From the NCBI GenBank assembly GCA_964486825.1, contig CAZAQS010000001.1, positions 8,541 through 72,540 on the forward strand: a stretch of DNA of 64,000 nucleotides, in the 5' to 3' direction. The notes beneath the pieces are model-generated. The model made no database searches. It saw only the letters and a program-made list of their open reading frames with translations, and was not told where the DNA came from. A program made the position numbers and the translations under genes. Shown here piece by piece: positions 37,551 to 46,567 of the stretch. Numbering within the stretch: the stretch's first letter is position 1; each line of letters opens with the position of its first letter. This DNA is from CAZAQS01 sp964486825. GTDB lineage: Bacteria; Chloroflexota; Anaerolineae; Anaerolineales; UBA4823.

Positions 37551-37841
37551 ATGTCCCTCTATTTTGTACGTCACCAACATGCTGCAGAGTCCTGCCCAGC
37601 TCAAGATCCTGAGATGGGAGGCATGCTTCTGTCTCACCTAAGCCCGGCTAACGCCAGCAAATTCGGCGTGGATGTCCGTGGCGACGCTGTCCTGGACGGG
37701 CAGCACACCTTTGTCCTGATCTTAGAAGCAGACCACCGCGATCAGGTAGAAGATTTCATGCAACCTTTCAAACAAGCCGGCCCGGTGGAGATTCACCCGG
37801 CCTCCGAGTGCGAGACTGTGGTCGAACGGGCCGGGTGCTGA
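37551..37841 (+). CDS. Small cysteine-containing protein within the cysteine operon
   Basis: About 96 residues, starting at the ATG with AAGGAGATCG before it. Pattern MSLYFVRHQHAAESCPA, GQHTFVLILEADHRDQVEDF, HPASECETVVERAGC. It has a beta-alpha-beta ferredoxin-like feel and three Cys residues (one C-terminal). No family recognised. Placement between the JAMM peptidase and the CysO-like carrier suggests a role in the sulfur relay, for example as donor, chaperone or sensor; that is inference only. Confidence 0.75.
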   Translation: MSLYFVRHQHAAESCPAQDPEMGGMLLSHLSPANASKFGVDVRGDAVLDGQHTFVLILEADHRDQVEDFMQPFKQAGPVEIHPASECETVVERAGC

Positions 37842-37860
37842 TACAATTTATGCAAAACCT

Positions 37861-38148
37861 ATGACCATATTACGAGTACCTACACCTTTACGCCCCTATA
37901 CGGCTGGAAAAAGCGAGATCGAGCTGCAAGGCACGACCGTCGCAGATGCGATGGGCCATCTTATCGAGCTTTATCCTGCCCTCAAGCCTCACCTATATAA
38001 CGGGTCGGGCGAGCTGCGCCCCTTCGTTAATTTGTTCCTGAATGACGAAAATATCAAGGACCTGCATGGACTGGAGACGCCCATAGAAGAGTCTGATCGT
38101 CTCATGCTGATCCCCAGCATCGCCGGAGGAGGCCCGCATGCTTCCTAA
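37861..38148 (+). CDS. CysO/MoaD/ThiS-like sulfur carrier with extra C-terminal tail
   Basis: 95-residue ubiquitin-fold protein (ATILRVPTPLRPYTAGK-like start, LFLNDENIKDLHGLETPI, DRLMLIPSIAGGG). The family normally ends in Gly-Gly, which is adenylated and thiocarboxylated. Here GGG (89-91) is followed by PHAS. The codons for the glycines (GGAGGAGGC, 38125-38133) also form the ribosome site of moeB, whose ATG lies inside this gene. No clear ribosome site precedes its own ATG; TACAAT at 37843-37848 may be an internal promoter. Confidence 0.85.
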   Translation: MTILRVPTPLRPYTAGKSEIELQGTTVADAMGHLIELYPALKPHLYNGSGELRPFVNLFLNDENIKDLHGLETPIEESDRLMLIPSIAGGGPHAS

Positions 38149-39292
38149 ACTCACGCACTCCGAGATCCACCGCTACTCCAGGCACCTGCTCATCCCCGAA
38201 GTCGGCTTGGAGGGCCAGAAAAAGCTTAAGGCTGCCTCTGTCCTGGTGATCGGGACGGGCGGCCTGGGCTCTCCGGTGGCCCTCTACCTGGCAGCCGCCG
38301 GTGTGGGCCGCATCGGCCTGGTTGATTACGATGTGGTGGACTTTTCGAACCTGCAGCGCCAGGTCATCCACGGCACCTCGAAACTGGGCGTTTTGAAAGT
38401 AGATTCGGCTCGTGAGCGCATGTTGGATTTGAACCCGGATATCACTGTAGATGTCTACAACCAGCCCTTCACCTCCGAAAACGCCATACGCATTGCCAAG
38501 AGCTACGATATCCTGGTCGACGGGACGGACAACTTTCCCACCCGTTACCTGGTCAATGATGTATCTGTCCTGCTGGGAAAAGCCAATGTCTATGGCTCGA
38601 TCTTCCGTTTTGACGGGCAGGTGAGCGTCTTTGACGCCCGCCGAGGGCCATGTTACCGCTGTCTTTTCCCCGAGCCGCCTCCACCGGGACTGGTGCCATC
38701 CTGTGCGGAAGGGGGAGTCTTAGGCGTCTTGCCGGGGACCATCGGCAGCCTACAAGCCAGTGAGGCTCTGAAGCTGATCCTGGAGATCGGCGAGCCCTTG
38801 ATCGGCAAGCTGCTGCTTTACAATGCCCTGGATATGTCCTTCGACTTCGTCAAGCTGCGCAAGAACCCGGCCTGCAAGATATGCGGTGAGAATCCCGAAA
38901 TAAAAGAGCTGATCGACTACGAGGCCTTCTGCGGCGTGCCGGGGCATGACCACGAAGAGGGCTCTGCCGGTGCGGGTTGGGATATCGGTGCGGTTGAGCT
39001 TTCCGAGCGACTGAAGAACAACGGCTCCATCCGCTTGATCGATGTGCGCGAGCCGCATGAACTAGAAATCTCCAATATTGAGGGGGCAGACCTGATCCCG
39101 CTGGGGCAGCTTGCGGGACGCCTTTCGGAGCTGGACAGCGCGCAAGAGATCGTCTTATTCTGCAAAAGTGGCACTCGCTCCACGCGCGCTCTGGAGCTGC
39201 TGGCCAGCGCCGGCTTCCGCAGGGTCAAGAATCTAAAGGGTGGCATCAACGCCTGGGCAAAGGAAGTTGATCCAAGCCTGCCGATCTATTAA
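38138..39292 (+). CDS. MoeB/ThiF-type E1-like enzyme fused to rhodanese (MoeZ-like)
   Basis: 384 residues. The adenylation domain has GTGGLGSPVALYLAAAG, DYDVVDFSNLQRQVIHG and zinc ligands CYRC and CKIC. The catalytic-Cys region is PSCAEGGVLGVLPG. The C-terminal rhodanese domain (about residues 280-384) has the active-site Cys in LFCKSGTRSTRAL. It activates the C-terminus of the CysO-like carrier and transfers sulfur to make the thiocarboxylate. It overlaps the carrier gene by 11 bp, consistent with strict co-translation. Confidence 0.92.
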   Translation: MLPKLTHSEIHRYSRHLLIPEVGLEGQKKLKAASVLVIGTGGLGSPVALYLAAAGVGRIGLVDYDVVDFSNLQRQVIHGTSKLGVLKVDSARERMLDLNPDITVDVYNQPFTSENAIRIAKSYDILVDGTDNFPTRYLVNDVSVLLGKANVYGSIFRFDGQVSVFDARRGPCYRCLFPEPPPPGLVPSCAEGGVLGVLPGTIGSLQASEALKLILEIGEPLIGKLLLYNALDMSFDFVKLRKNPACKICGENPEIKELIDYEAFCGVPGHDHEEGSAGAGWDIGAVELSERLKNNGSIRLIDVREPHELEISNIEGADLIPLGQLAGRLSELDSAQEIVLFCKSGTRSTRALELLASAGFRRVKNLKGGINAWAKEVDPSLPIY

Positions 39293-39374
39293 TCTATTAA
39301 ACGAAGTGGTGTAGATCGACTAAATTGAGTGAATCACCGCATCAGGGGAAAGATGAGAATGGGGAAATATCTGT

Positions 39375-40247
39375 ATGAGTACAACCGAAAACTGTAAGCG
39401 GCGGCTGCTCGCCGTCCTGGCCCATCCCGACGACGAATCCTTCGGGATGGGCGGTACTTTGGCCTTGTACGCCAAGCGGGGGGCAGAGGTGCACCTGGTT
39501 TGCGCCACGCGCGGAGAAGCCGGCATGATGGAACCGGAATACCTGGAGGGATTTTCTTCGGTGGCGGAGAAAAGAGAAACCGAGCTGCGTTGCGCAGCTC
39601 GAAAATTGGGCTTAAGTGGTGTGCACTTCCTGGATTACCGCGATTCTGGTATGCCCGGTTCACCAGACAACCAACATCCCATGGCCCTGGCTGCTGCTCC
39701 GCTAGAAGAAGTCTCCCTGCAAATCAGCCGCTTGATGCGCCGTTTGAAGCCCCAGGTCGTGCTTACCTTCGACCCGATCGGGGGATACCGGCACCCCGAC
39801 CATATCGCCATTCATACTGCTACCCTGCAAGCTTTCGAAATGTCCGCCGACTCAGGCATCCATATCGACGGCTTACCCGCTCACCAGGCCCAGAAACTGT
39901 ATTTTCACACCATCTCGCGCCGCTTCCTGAGGGCTGCTGTGCGCCTGATGCCGCTGTTCCGGGTGGATCCCTCTCGCTGGGGGAAAAACCAGGATATCGA
40001 TCTAAAATCCCTGGTTGTAGAAGATTTTCCCACTCATGCCGTCATCGACTTCAACAGCGTCCGGCAGTTAAAAGCCGAAGCCTCCGCTTGCCATGCCAGC
40101 CAGGGAGGCGCCGGGATGGCTCAAGGCATCTGGGGAGTCCTAATGCGTTTAGGGGGCAGCAAAGAGTATTATATGCGCGCCTTCCCCAAGCCGCAGGATG
40201 GCGCCAGAGAGCGGGACCTGTTCGAGGGAGTTCAGATCGAGCAGTAA
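39375..40247 (+). CDS. PIG-L/LmbE-family deacetylase
   Basis: 290-residue zinc deacetylase. The motif AHPDDESFGMGGTLALYA gives HPDDE zinc ligands; TRGEAGM and HPDHIAIHTATLQAF give the second His pair. Family members deacetylate N-acetylglucosaminyl compounds such as mycothiol or bacillithiol precursors, or act on bacillithiol conjugates. The neighbouring cysteine operon makes a thiol-related role attractive but unproven. It converges with the macroglobulin gene, 34 bp apart, with no clear terminator. Confidence 0.88.
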   Translation: MSTTENCKRRLLAVLAHPDDESFGMGGTLALYAKRGAEVHLVCATRGEAGMMEPEYLEGFSSVAEKRETELRCAARKLGLSGVHFLDYRDSGMPGSPDNQHPMALAAAPLEEVSLQISRLMRRLKPQVVLTFDPIGGYRHPDHIAIHTATLQAFEMSADSGIHIDGLPAHQAQKLYFHTISRRFLRAAVRLMPLFRVDPSRWGKNQDIDLKSLVVEDFPTHAVIDFNSVRQLKAEASACHASQGGAGMAQGIWGVLMRLGGSKEYYMRAFPKPQDGARERDLFEGVQIEQ

Positions 40248-40281
40248 GCGTTCCTTCCAGTTTTCCAGAACCTGGCGGCGC

Positions 40282-43200
40282 CTATCTCCTGTTTGCCACT
40301 TCAAATACCGTCCCGGCGCTGGTCCCCTGGACTTCAGGGAAGTAAAACTCCCAGGCACGGGCAGGCAGGACGCGGAATTCTCCCGGATGCGTGATCACGA
40401 GATCGTAAGTTAACGCGTAGGTACCTGCCGGCAGGTAAGTGGCCGACCAGGCGATATGGTCAGCGTAGACTTGCGGGCCCTGGAAGTACCACCAACCCCA
40501 GCCATCATCGAAAGGCCGGCGGTAGTCATATAATGGCTGCGGCTGCGGCTCGGATTCCCACTCCAGGTCCGTATCCTGCCCCAACTGGGAGGTTTTCAAG
40601 CTCAGATCCAAGATCTCTGTACCCGCGGGAAGGTAATCCTCGACCATTAAGTAGTAAACATCGTTGGGTAACACGAATGTCACCCGGGCGGTAACCACAT
40701 CGCCCATCTCAGCTTCCTGGATAGGCTCACAATCTTTTAGAGGGCAGGTACGACTGTGCGGGTAATATGCCCGCGAAATTTCAAGGCCCCGGTTTAGGGG
40801 TGCCACATTTTCAGCTGGTCGATCCACCTGGAGGGAAGCCGTATAATAAAGCCGCCCAATGCCTGCATCGCGACGGATATTCAAACCGTTCGGATCCCTG
40901 GGATACAGGGAGCTGAGCGGGATGCTGGCTGTCACCGAGTTGACCTCCGTACCACTCCCCCCGGACTGGCCGTTGGCAACCAAAGTTCCGTTCAAGACTG
41001 CCGAAAAGCCATAAGATCCGCCCAGCTCGCCGGTGCCTTTCATGACTTCGATGGCAGCCATTAAGCTCCAGGCGGTCTCATAGGAATTGGACCAGCAACC
41101 GCCCGGTTGGCGGTGATCCATCAGGTAACGCAGCGCATCCGGAAGGATTTGGGCAGCCGGTTCACGCTGAGACAGGGCATACACGACCACCGCGCTATTG
41201 TAGATGGGGCTATTGAGATTTTCAAAGTCCTGCGATGCCATCTCCCAATGCGCTCCAGTGGCGGAGCGGATGGCGCTGGCTTGCAAATCAGAAAGCAGCG
41301 ACTTGACTCGCTCATCGGATGGTGAAAGGCTATCGATCGACAGGGCCAGGAAGGCCTGCGCCCAGGGATTTAGCTGATCATGCCTCTCATATAGATCCGT
41401 TAGCCCTGGCAGGTCACCGTAACCCGCCAGCGCAAGTACGTAATGACCAAAAGCCAGGCGGTCGAGCTGCCAGGTCGGGGTAGAAATATCAGGCGCAGTC
41501 ATCTGGGCCTGCACGTATTCCACCGCCCGCTTGATGACCTCCTCGTCAACGACGATCCCATTCTGCCTGGCCCGGGCCAGCCCAAACAGGATATAAGTTG
41601 AGACGTAGGTTTCGCTCTGCCCCTTACCGATCCAGCTCCAGCCTCCATCCTGGTTCTGCCGGGCAACCAGGCGCGCCAGGCCCTGGTCTAGGTTGCGTTC
41701 GAGACGAGATTGCAACTCGGGCGCTTCTATGCCAAAGGTTTGTAGAGCCCGGTAGGTCTCCAGGTTGGGGAGGAAGCGCGAGATGATCTGCTCGTTGGTC
41801 TCGTAAGGGAAGCGTTCCAGCGCGCTTAGGCCGTTCAAAATGGCAGCTCCCAAGGATGGGGATAGCTCTATGTCGAACTTCCCACCAATTGGTTCGAAGG
41901 ATCGCGGTAGGCTGACCAGCTCTAAGCGCTCGCCCTCGTTGTCCAGAATGCCGGATGTGGCGAATGTCATTGGAGACGTATAGCGCAGGATCGGGATGGA
42001 GCCGCCTGCCGGCCGAGCAGCGTCTTGCAAGCTCCCCGAAACCGCTGAAAATACCAGGCTAGCTGTTTCGGCCTCCAGCACCGTCCCCCACCAATCCAGC
42101 CTGGCCTGACCGCCTGGGGACACACCCACCACTTGCATGGAATGGGTCGGGTCATCCACCCGTACGCCTGTAGCTTGCAAGGAGACTTCCACCTCCAGTT
42201 CTGAGGCTGTGTTGTTATGCACGATGGCAGATAGCTGGACATGGTCATCCCGCACCAGGAAGCGCGGTGTAACCGGCCGGACCAAAAGCTGCTTGGTAGC
42301 TACGATATCGGCTGTCGCTTCTCCTACCAGTGTCGCTCCGCTCAGGCCGCGGGCCTGAACGCGCCAGGTGGTGAGCGTGTCTGGGAGCGCGAGCGTCACC
42401 TGGGCTTCCCCATTGGCATTGGTGATCAGGGTAGCGTTCCAGTAGGCCGTATCCGGGAACCTCTCTCGTACGACAGAAGGCAGCATACCCTCGCCCCCGC
42501 CGCCCCCTCCCCCACCCTCTCCTACCAAACCGCGCCGGTGCGCGTAAGCCGCCAGGCCAAGGCCGGTCCTGACCCCTAATGGACGCTCTCCATACAGGGC
42601 GGGCAGGATATCCGGTGAGTTGGGCTCAGCCAGGGACAGCACCGCTAAATCGACGACAGATAACGAGAACTCACCTTCGACCGGTTGACCAGCCTGGTCC
42701 GTCACCTGCAGCCCGATGGTCAGCTGCTCCCCGGGGCCAAGTGCAGGTGTTTCCGCCAGGTTAGTCCCGCGGTCAATATCCAGGAGTTCGACATTCAGCA
42801 ATTTTCTGGACGGATCAATGCTCAGGTTCAGATACCCCTGCCTGAATTCCGGCTTACCCTGATCATTCTCTCCCAGCAGAGTGACGGAGATATAGATATT
42901 GGGAATATGGCTTTCTTCTACCAGGAAGGTGTAATCCGAACCCGCTGCAGCTACCGTGATCAGCTCGTAGCGCAGCACTTCTTCTCGTTCCAGTGTCACC
43001 AGCGCCAACGTATCCATCCCCATCTCATTGGGGATAAAGACTGAGGCAGTCTCGCCTGGCGAATAGGATGGTTGGCTGGAAGTTAAATGCGTGCGCTGGT
43101 TGGGCAAATTCGGCCATAGGGTCGTCCCGGGCCCGCCCACCCACAGCAGCACCTCGCTCCTGGCGCCATCCCCATGGATGTCCAATTGGTATGTGCCGGC

Positions 43201-46200
43201 CTCTGGAGGGGTGAAAGCCACCCGCGCCAGGCCATCGCTACCGGTCTGGAAATCCGCGCTTCCTACCAGGGAATAACGTGGGATATATTCCGGAGGGAAA
43301 TATGGCTGGTCGGCCTCCTGCCGTATCCAGGTCACTTTTTGGAACTCAGCCCGCAAGGGTTTCGCACCAGCGGGAATCCCCTCCCAATCTGCTACCACCA
43401 CCTCAAAACCAGCCTGCTGCTCCGCTCGAGCAGTCCAGGTATCTGGTTTTATACCGATGATGTAATCGGCAGGGTTAACCCGGGCGCTGGCGCGCGCACT
43501 GACCGGCAGGCCGCTTTCATCCATTAAAGTTACCTCCAGGGTCAAGCGGTAACGCTCTAAAGCGCTGATGAATTGACCCGCTTGCACCGGAACATCCAGA
43601 GCCAACCTCCCATCCCGCCCCAGCACGGCATCTCCCTGGGAAACCTGGAAGCCCAATGGATCAAACCCGAACATAAACAGGCGCAAATAGGGGCTGAGCC
43701 AGTCAGTGTTCACCGGCCCTACCTGGTAACCGGGGAGAGAATAGAACTGTGGAGCAGCGTAGACCGCCCAATGGATCTCCTGGTTCGAAGCGGGGGCGTC
43801 AAAGAAGTAGCGAGCGTTCACCATGGCAGATAGCTTTTCATCCGCCAGGATCTCATCTTTTTCAAACGACACCTGCAAGTTGATCTCTGGTTTGCGATAA
43901 TCGGCGACTTTGAACCAAATCGCCTCGTAATCATCCCCCAGGCGGTAGTCGCCAGGCTGCGCTTCTGGGAGAAGGGTATACTCACCGTGGGCCGTGCCAT
44001 ATGCAGATAGGGGCAGATCGATAGCCGCCAGCTCCTGGCCTATCCCGTCGTAAACACGCAGGGTCTTGGAGGCCTGGCTCGGGAGCGTGTAGCGTCCAGC
44101 CTGGCTATTGCGAGAAACCAAGCGGAAATATACTGTATCCCCGGGCCGGTAAATGGGGCGATCGGTGTACAGGTAGGTTGTTTCGTTGGAGGTGTTGTAA
44201 TCCATCAACAAGCCAAAATCCCAGGGATTGATGCCGAAGCTCCAATTGGAAAGCGCAATGCTGAAATCTGGCTCGCCGGGTTGGCCCAGGACGGCATAGG
44301 TGGATGAGTAAGCTTGAGACAGCGGTTCGATGGCTGAACGGTATATCCCCTCCTGGTCTGTGATCCCGCGCGCAATCACAGCTCCATTCTCATCATATAC
44401 AGTAACAGGCGCGCCGGCAACTGGGGCCTGGTCACGCAAATCTACGGCCCAGACGAAAACATCGCTATTGCTGCTCTTATAGGTCAGGTGGATATCGCTG
44501 GAGACCAACAAATAAGGACCGCCGTAATAATTTGCCCGCTCGATATTTGTTTTTACATAATAAATCCCCGGGGCGAGCGGCTGGTCGTTCTGCGTAAGGG
44601 ATACCTCAACTGCCTGGCTACGATTGGGAGTTATGCTGACGGGCTGCGTTAAGCTGTACATAAGGCGGGGTTGGTAGGTCTGGCGAATATCCCAACCATT
44701 CGGCCCGAGCATCAACAGGAAGTCCTCCAAAGGCACGCTCCCTACAGCTACCTGGAGGGAAGAAATATTTGTGGCCTGGGCTATCAGGCTGTTATCCTGA
44801 GGGGTCAAGAAGAGCACATCCGACCCGAGGGCAACTTGCAGATCCGGATCGAGAGGTGAGGTGCTGAATTCCAATATGTATGGCTCTCCCATACGCTCAC
44901 CCCAGGCATCCTCCAAGCGCTCGGATATGGTCAGGCTGTAGCTTGTAGCAGGGGCAAAATTCCCCCACAACATCAGGACCCGCTCCTCCATCAGGTAAGC
45001 GGTGAGGTCTGGCACCCTTGGAGAGATTGATAAGTAGGGGAGCAGATCTACATCTGGTAATTGAGCAGTGAAATGAAGGGTGACTCCATTGTAGACCTGG
45101 TTCACACCACCTTGCACCGGTTCGGTCTCGAGCACACCTAGCGCCGGAGAGGTGGTAAAGCTGGATTGAAAGTCCTGGCCTAGCTCGGTACCGCCTCTGG
45201 CTTGCGTGGCAGCCGGCAGCAGCGCCGTGAAGCGGGTAAAGCGCGGGAAAAGACGGGTAGGTGTATAAGTGAACTCGGTTAAGTCCTCATTCCAGTCCAT
45301 CCGTCCAGGAACGGTTTCACCATCCGGCCCTAGAAGGGAGAAATTAGCTATTAGGCTGTCGCTGTCCATGGGCTGGTTGAAAACCATCCGGATTTCCTGT
45401 TCCAGGCGTACGGCATTTGAAAATGGATCTGGTTCGATGGAAACCAGGCGCGGCTGCGCGGTCGTAAAAGACCAGGTAACAGGTTGGGCCGGGTCCTGCT
45501 CATCCCATCCTGAGAGCGGGCTGCCGTCCAAACCAGTAAGCTCCGGATTGAGACTTACCGTGTAGACCGTCCCGCCGGCCAGAGCTGGCTCGGGGTAGAA
45601 GATATAGGTGCTCGTGTTAACCCATTCTCCGTACCCGGCCGGCTCTGGGTCGCTGGGGGCGCTGATGCTGAAGGCGGTTAGAGGGTGGGCGCGCCCGTCA
45701 GTGGAAACAGCGCCCAGGGGAACTACAGGACGATTGAAGGAGGCCACCACGGCGGAAGTAGGGTTGATGTCGATGGAGCCTGGTTCTGGCAAGGCTTGAG
45801 ACAGCTCCAGGAAACCGACAGTTCGATAGGTAAGGGTGAGTGGATTGAGCAGGCCCATACCTTTCTGAGAGCGGGCCGTAGAGCTAAGATTGATGGCCTG
45901 GAAGGTGGCCGGGGTGAAAGGCGAGTCGGGGGTAAAGGAGACGGCCGAATCGCTCTGCCAGTTGAAATGGCCGGATAAATACGGTTCCCCGCTCAAAGCC
46001 CCCTCCACGGAGGCAGTATCCATGGGCTGGTTAAAATATAGGGTGATCGGCCCGTCAAGGGGCAATTCCGCTCCTGGTGGGGGATAGGCCTCGACCAGAG
46101 CGGGTGGAAGCGGCGTAGCTGGCGCTTTGGGTGCAGTGACCTCCGATAACGTCTCACTGCTTGTATCCACCCCGGTAGGTGTAGGCGTTGGCGATCCCTG

Positions 46201-46320
46201 GAACACGCCTGGCAGGGAACAGGCCAGGGATACGATCAGCAGCAGGTTCAATACCGCCAGTAAGCTGAATCTCATGCTGCGCTGAGTCGGCGAGGTTTCT
46301 TCAGTTGGAATGGGTGACAT
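40282..46320 (-). CDS. Alpha-2-macroglobulin-family lipoprotein without thioester
   Basis: 2012-residue surface protein. A signal peptide with lipobox SLAC (Cys34) precedes a Pro/Thr linker. The N-terminal third has repeated bacterial Ig-like (Big_5) segments of the type PLDGPITLYFNQPMDTASVEG. MG-type beta domains follow, including TYLYTDRPIYRPGDTVYFRL. A glycine-rich stretch (GEGGGGGGGGEG) precedes the A2M core TAYWNATLITNANGEAQVTLALPDTLTTWR. In the helical thioester domain the usual PYGCGEQ reads PYETNEQ, so the Cys is Thr and no thioester can form. Start 46320 has GGAG before it. Likely a protease trap or envelope protein without covalent capture. Confidence 0.9.
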   Translation of the reverse strand: MSPIPTEETSPTQRSMRFSLLAVLNLLLIVSLACSLPGVFQGSPTPTPTGVDTSSETLSEVTAPKAPATPLPPALVEAYPPPGAELPLDGPITLYFNQPMDTASVEGALSGEPYLSGHFNWQSDSAVSFTPDSPFTPATFQAINLSSTARSQKGMGLLNPLTLTYRTVGFLELSQALPEPGSIDINPTSAVVASFNRPVVPLGAVSTDGRAHPLTAFSISAPSDPEPAGYGEWVNTSTYIFYPEPALAGGTVYTVSLNPELTGLDGSPLSGWDEQDPAQPVTWSFTTAQPRLVSIEPDPFSNAVRLEQEIRMVFNQPMDSDSLIANFSLLGPDGETVPGRMDWNEDLTEFTYTPTRLFPRFTRFTALLPAATQARGGTELGQDFQSSFTTSPALGVLETEPVQGGVNQVYNGVTLHFTAQLPDVDLLPYLSISPRVPDLTAYLMEERVLMLWGNFAPATSYSLTISERLEDAWGERMGEPYILEFSTSPLDPDLQVALGSDVLFLTPQDNSLIAQATNISSLQVAVGSVPLEDFLLMLGPNGWDIRQTYQPRLMYSLTQPVSITPNRSQAVEVSLTQNDQPLAPGIYYVKTNIERANYYGGPYLLVSSDIHLTYKSSNSDVFVWAVDLRDQAPVAGAPVTVYDENGAVIARGITDQEGIYRSAIEPLSQAYSSTYAVLGQPGEPDFSIALSNWSFGINPWDFGLLMDYNTSNETTYLYTDRPIYRPGDTVYFRLVSRNSQAGRYTLPSQASKTLRVYDGIGQELAAIDLPLSAYGTAHGEYTLLPEAQPGDYRLGDDYEAIWFKVADYRKPEINLQVSFEKDEILADEKLSAMVNARYFFDAPASNQEIHWAVYAAPQFYSLPGYQVGPVNTDWLSPYLRLFMFGFDPLGFQVSQGDAVLGRDGRLALDVPVQAGQFISALERYRLTLEVTLMDESGLPVSARASARVNPADYIIGIKPDTWTARAEQQAGFEVVVADWEGIPAGAKPLRAEFQKVTWIRQEADQPYFPPEYIPRYSLVGSADFQTGSDGLARVAFTPPEAGTYQLDIHGDGARSEVLLWVGGPGTTLWPNLPNQRTHLTSSQPSYSPGETASVFIPNEMGMDTLALVTLEREEVLRYELITVAAAGSDYTFLVEESHIPNIYISVTLLGENDQGKPEFRQGYLNLSIDPSRKLLNVELLDIDRGTNLAETPALGPGEQLTIGLQVTDQAGQPVEGEFSLSVVDLAVLSLAEPNSPDILPALYGERPLGVRTGLGLAAYAHRRGLVGEGGGGGGGGEGMLPSVVRERFPDTAYWNATLITNANGEAQVTLALPDTLTTWRVQARGLSGATLVGEATADIVATKQLLVRPVTPRFLVRDDHVQLSAIVHNNTASELEVEVSLQATGVRVDDPTHSMQVVGVSPGGQARLDWWGTVLEAETASLVFSAVSGSLQDAARPAGGSIPILRYTSPMTFATSGILDNEGERLELVSLPRSFEPIGGKFDIELSPSLGAAILNGLSALERFPYETNEQIISRFLPNLETYRALQTFGIEAPELQSRLERNLDQGLARLVARQNQDGGWSWIGKGQSETYVSTYILFGLARARQNGIVVDEEVIKRAVEYVQAQMTAPDISTPTWQLDRLAFGHYVLALAGYGDLPGLTDLYERHDQLNPWAQAFLALSIDSLSPSDERVKSLLSDLQASAIRSATGAHWEMASQDFENLNSPIYNSAVVVYALSQREPAAQILPDALRYLMDHRQPGGCWSNSYETAWSLMAAIEVMKGTGELGGSYGFSAVLNGTLVANGQSGGSGTEVNSVTASIPLSSLYPRDPNGLNIRRDAGIGRLYYTASLQVDRPAENVAPLNRGLEISRAYYPHSRTCPLKDCEPIQEAEMGDVVTARVTFVLPNDVYYLMVEDYLPAGTEILDLSLKTSQLGQDTDLEWESEPQPQPLYDYRRPFDDGWGWWYFQGPQVYADHIAWSATYLPAGTYALTYDLVITHPGEFRVLPARAWEFYFPEVQGTSAGTVFEVANRR

Positions 46321-46550
46321 GGTACATCTCCACGCAAGGAGGGTAGGGTCTGGCCGGTGGTTTACTAAAAGGGGGAAACAGGGTTTCGTCGGTAATCGGT
46401 TGGCCATCAAGCACGACGGACCTGATACGCAAATCAAATATAAACGCATTATACGTCGTTTCCAGTTCCTTGATAAGACGAAAAATGATGCATATATGTT
46501 CCTATTCAGCAAGTCTGGCGCTTCTCAAAGCCACCGATATGGCTTGATTT

Positions 46551-46567
46551 TGGTACAATACTTCCTA
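46551..46567 (+). promoter_or_regulatory. Extended -10 box immediately before the VanW gene
   Basis: TGGTACAAT (46551-46559) is an extended -10. The ATG follows 7 nt later and there is no ribosome site between, so the transcript may start at or next to the A of ATG. No -35 box is visible. Confidence 0.5.

Noticed and set aside
42480..42530. CRISPR-like or satellite repeat in G/C-rich tract
   Set aside because: It encodes the glycine run of the macroglobulin protein and has no spacer-repeat structure.
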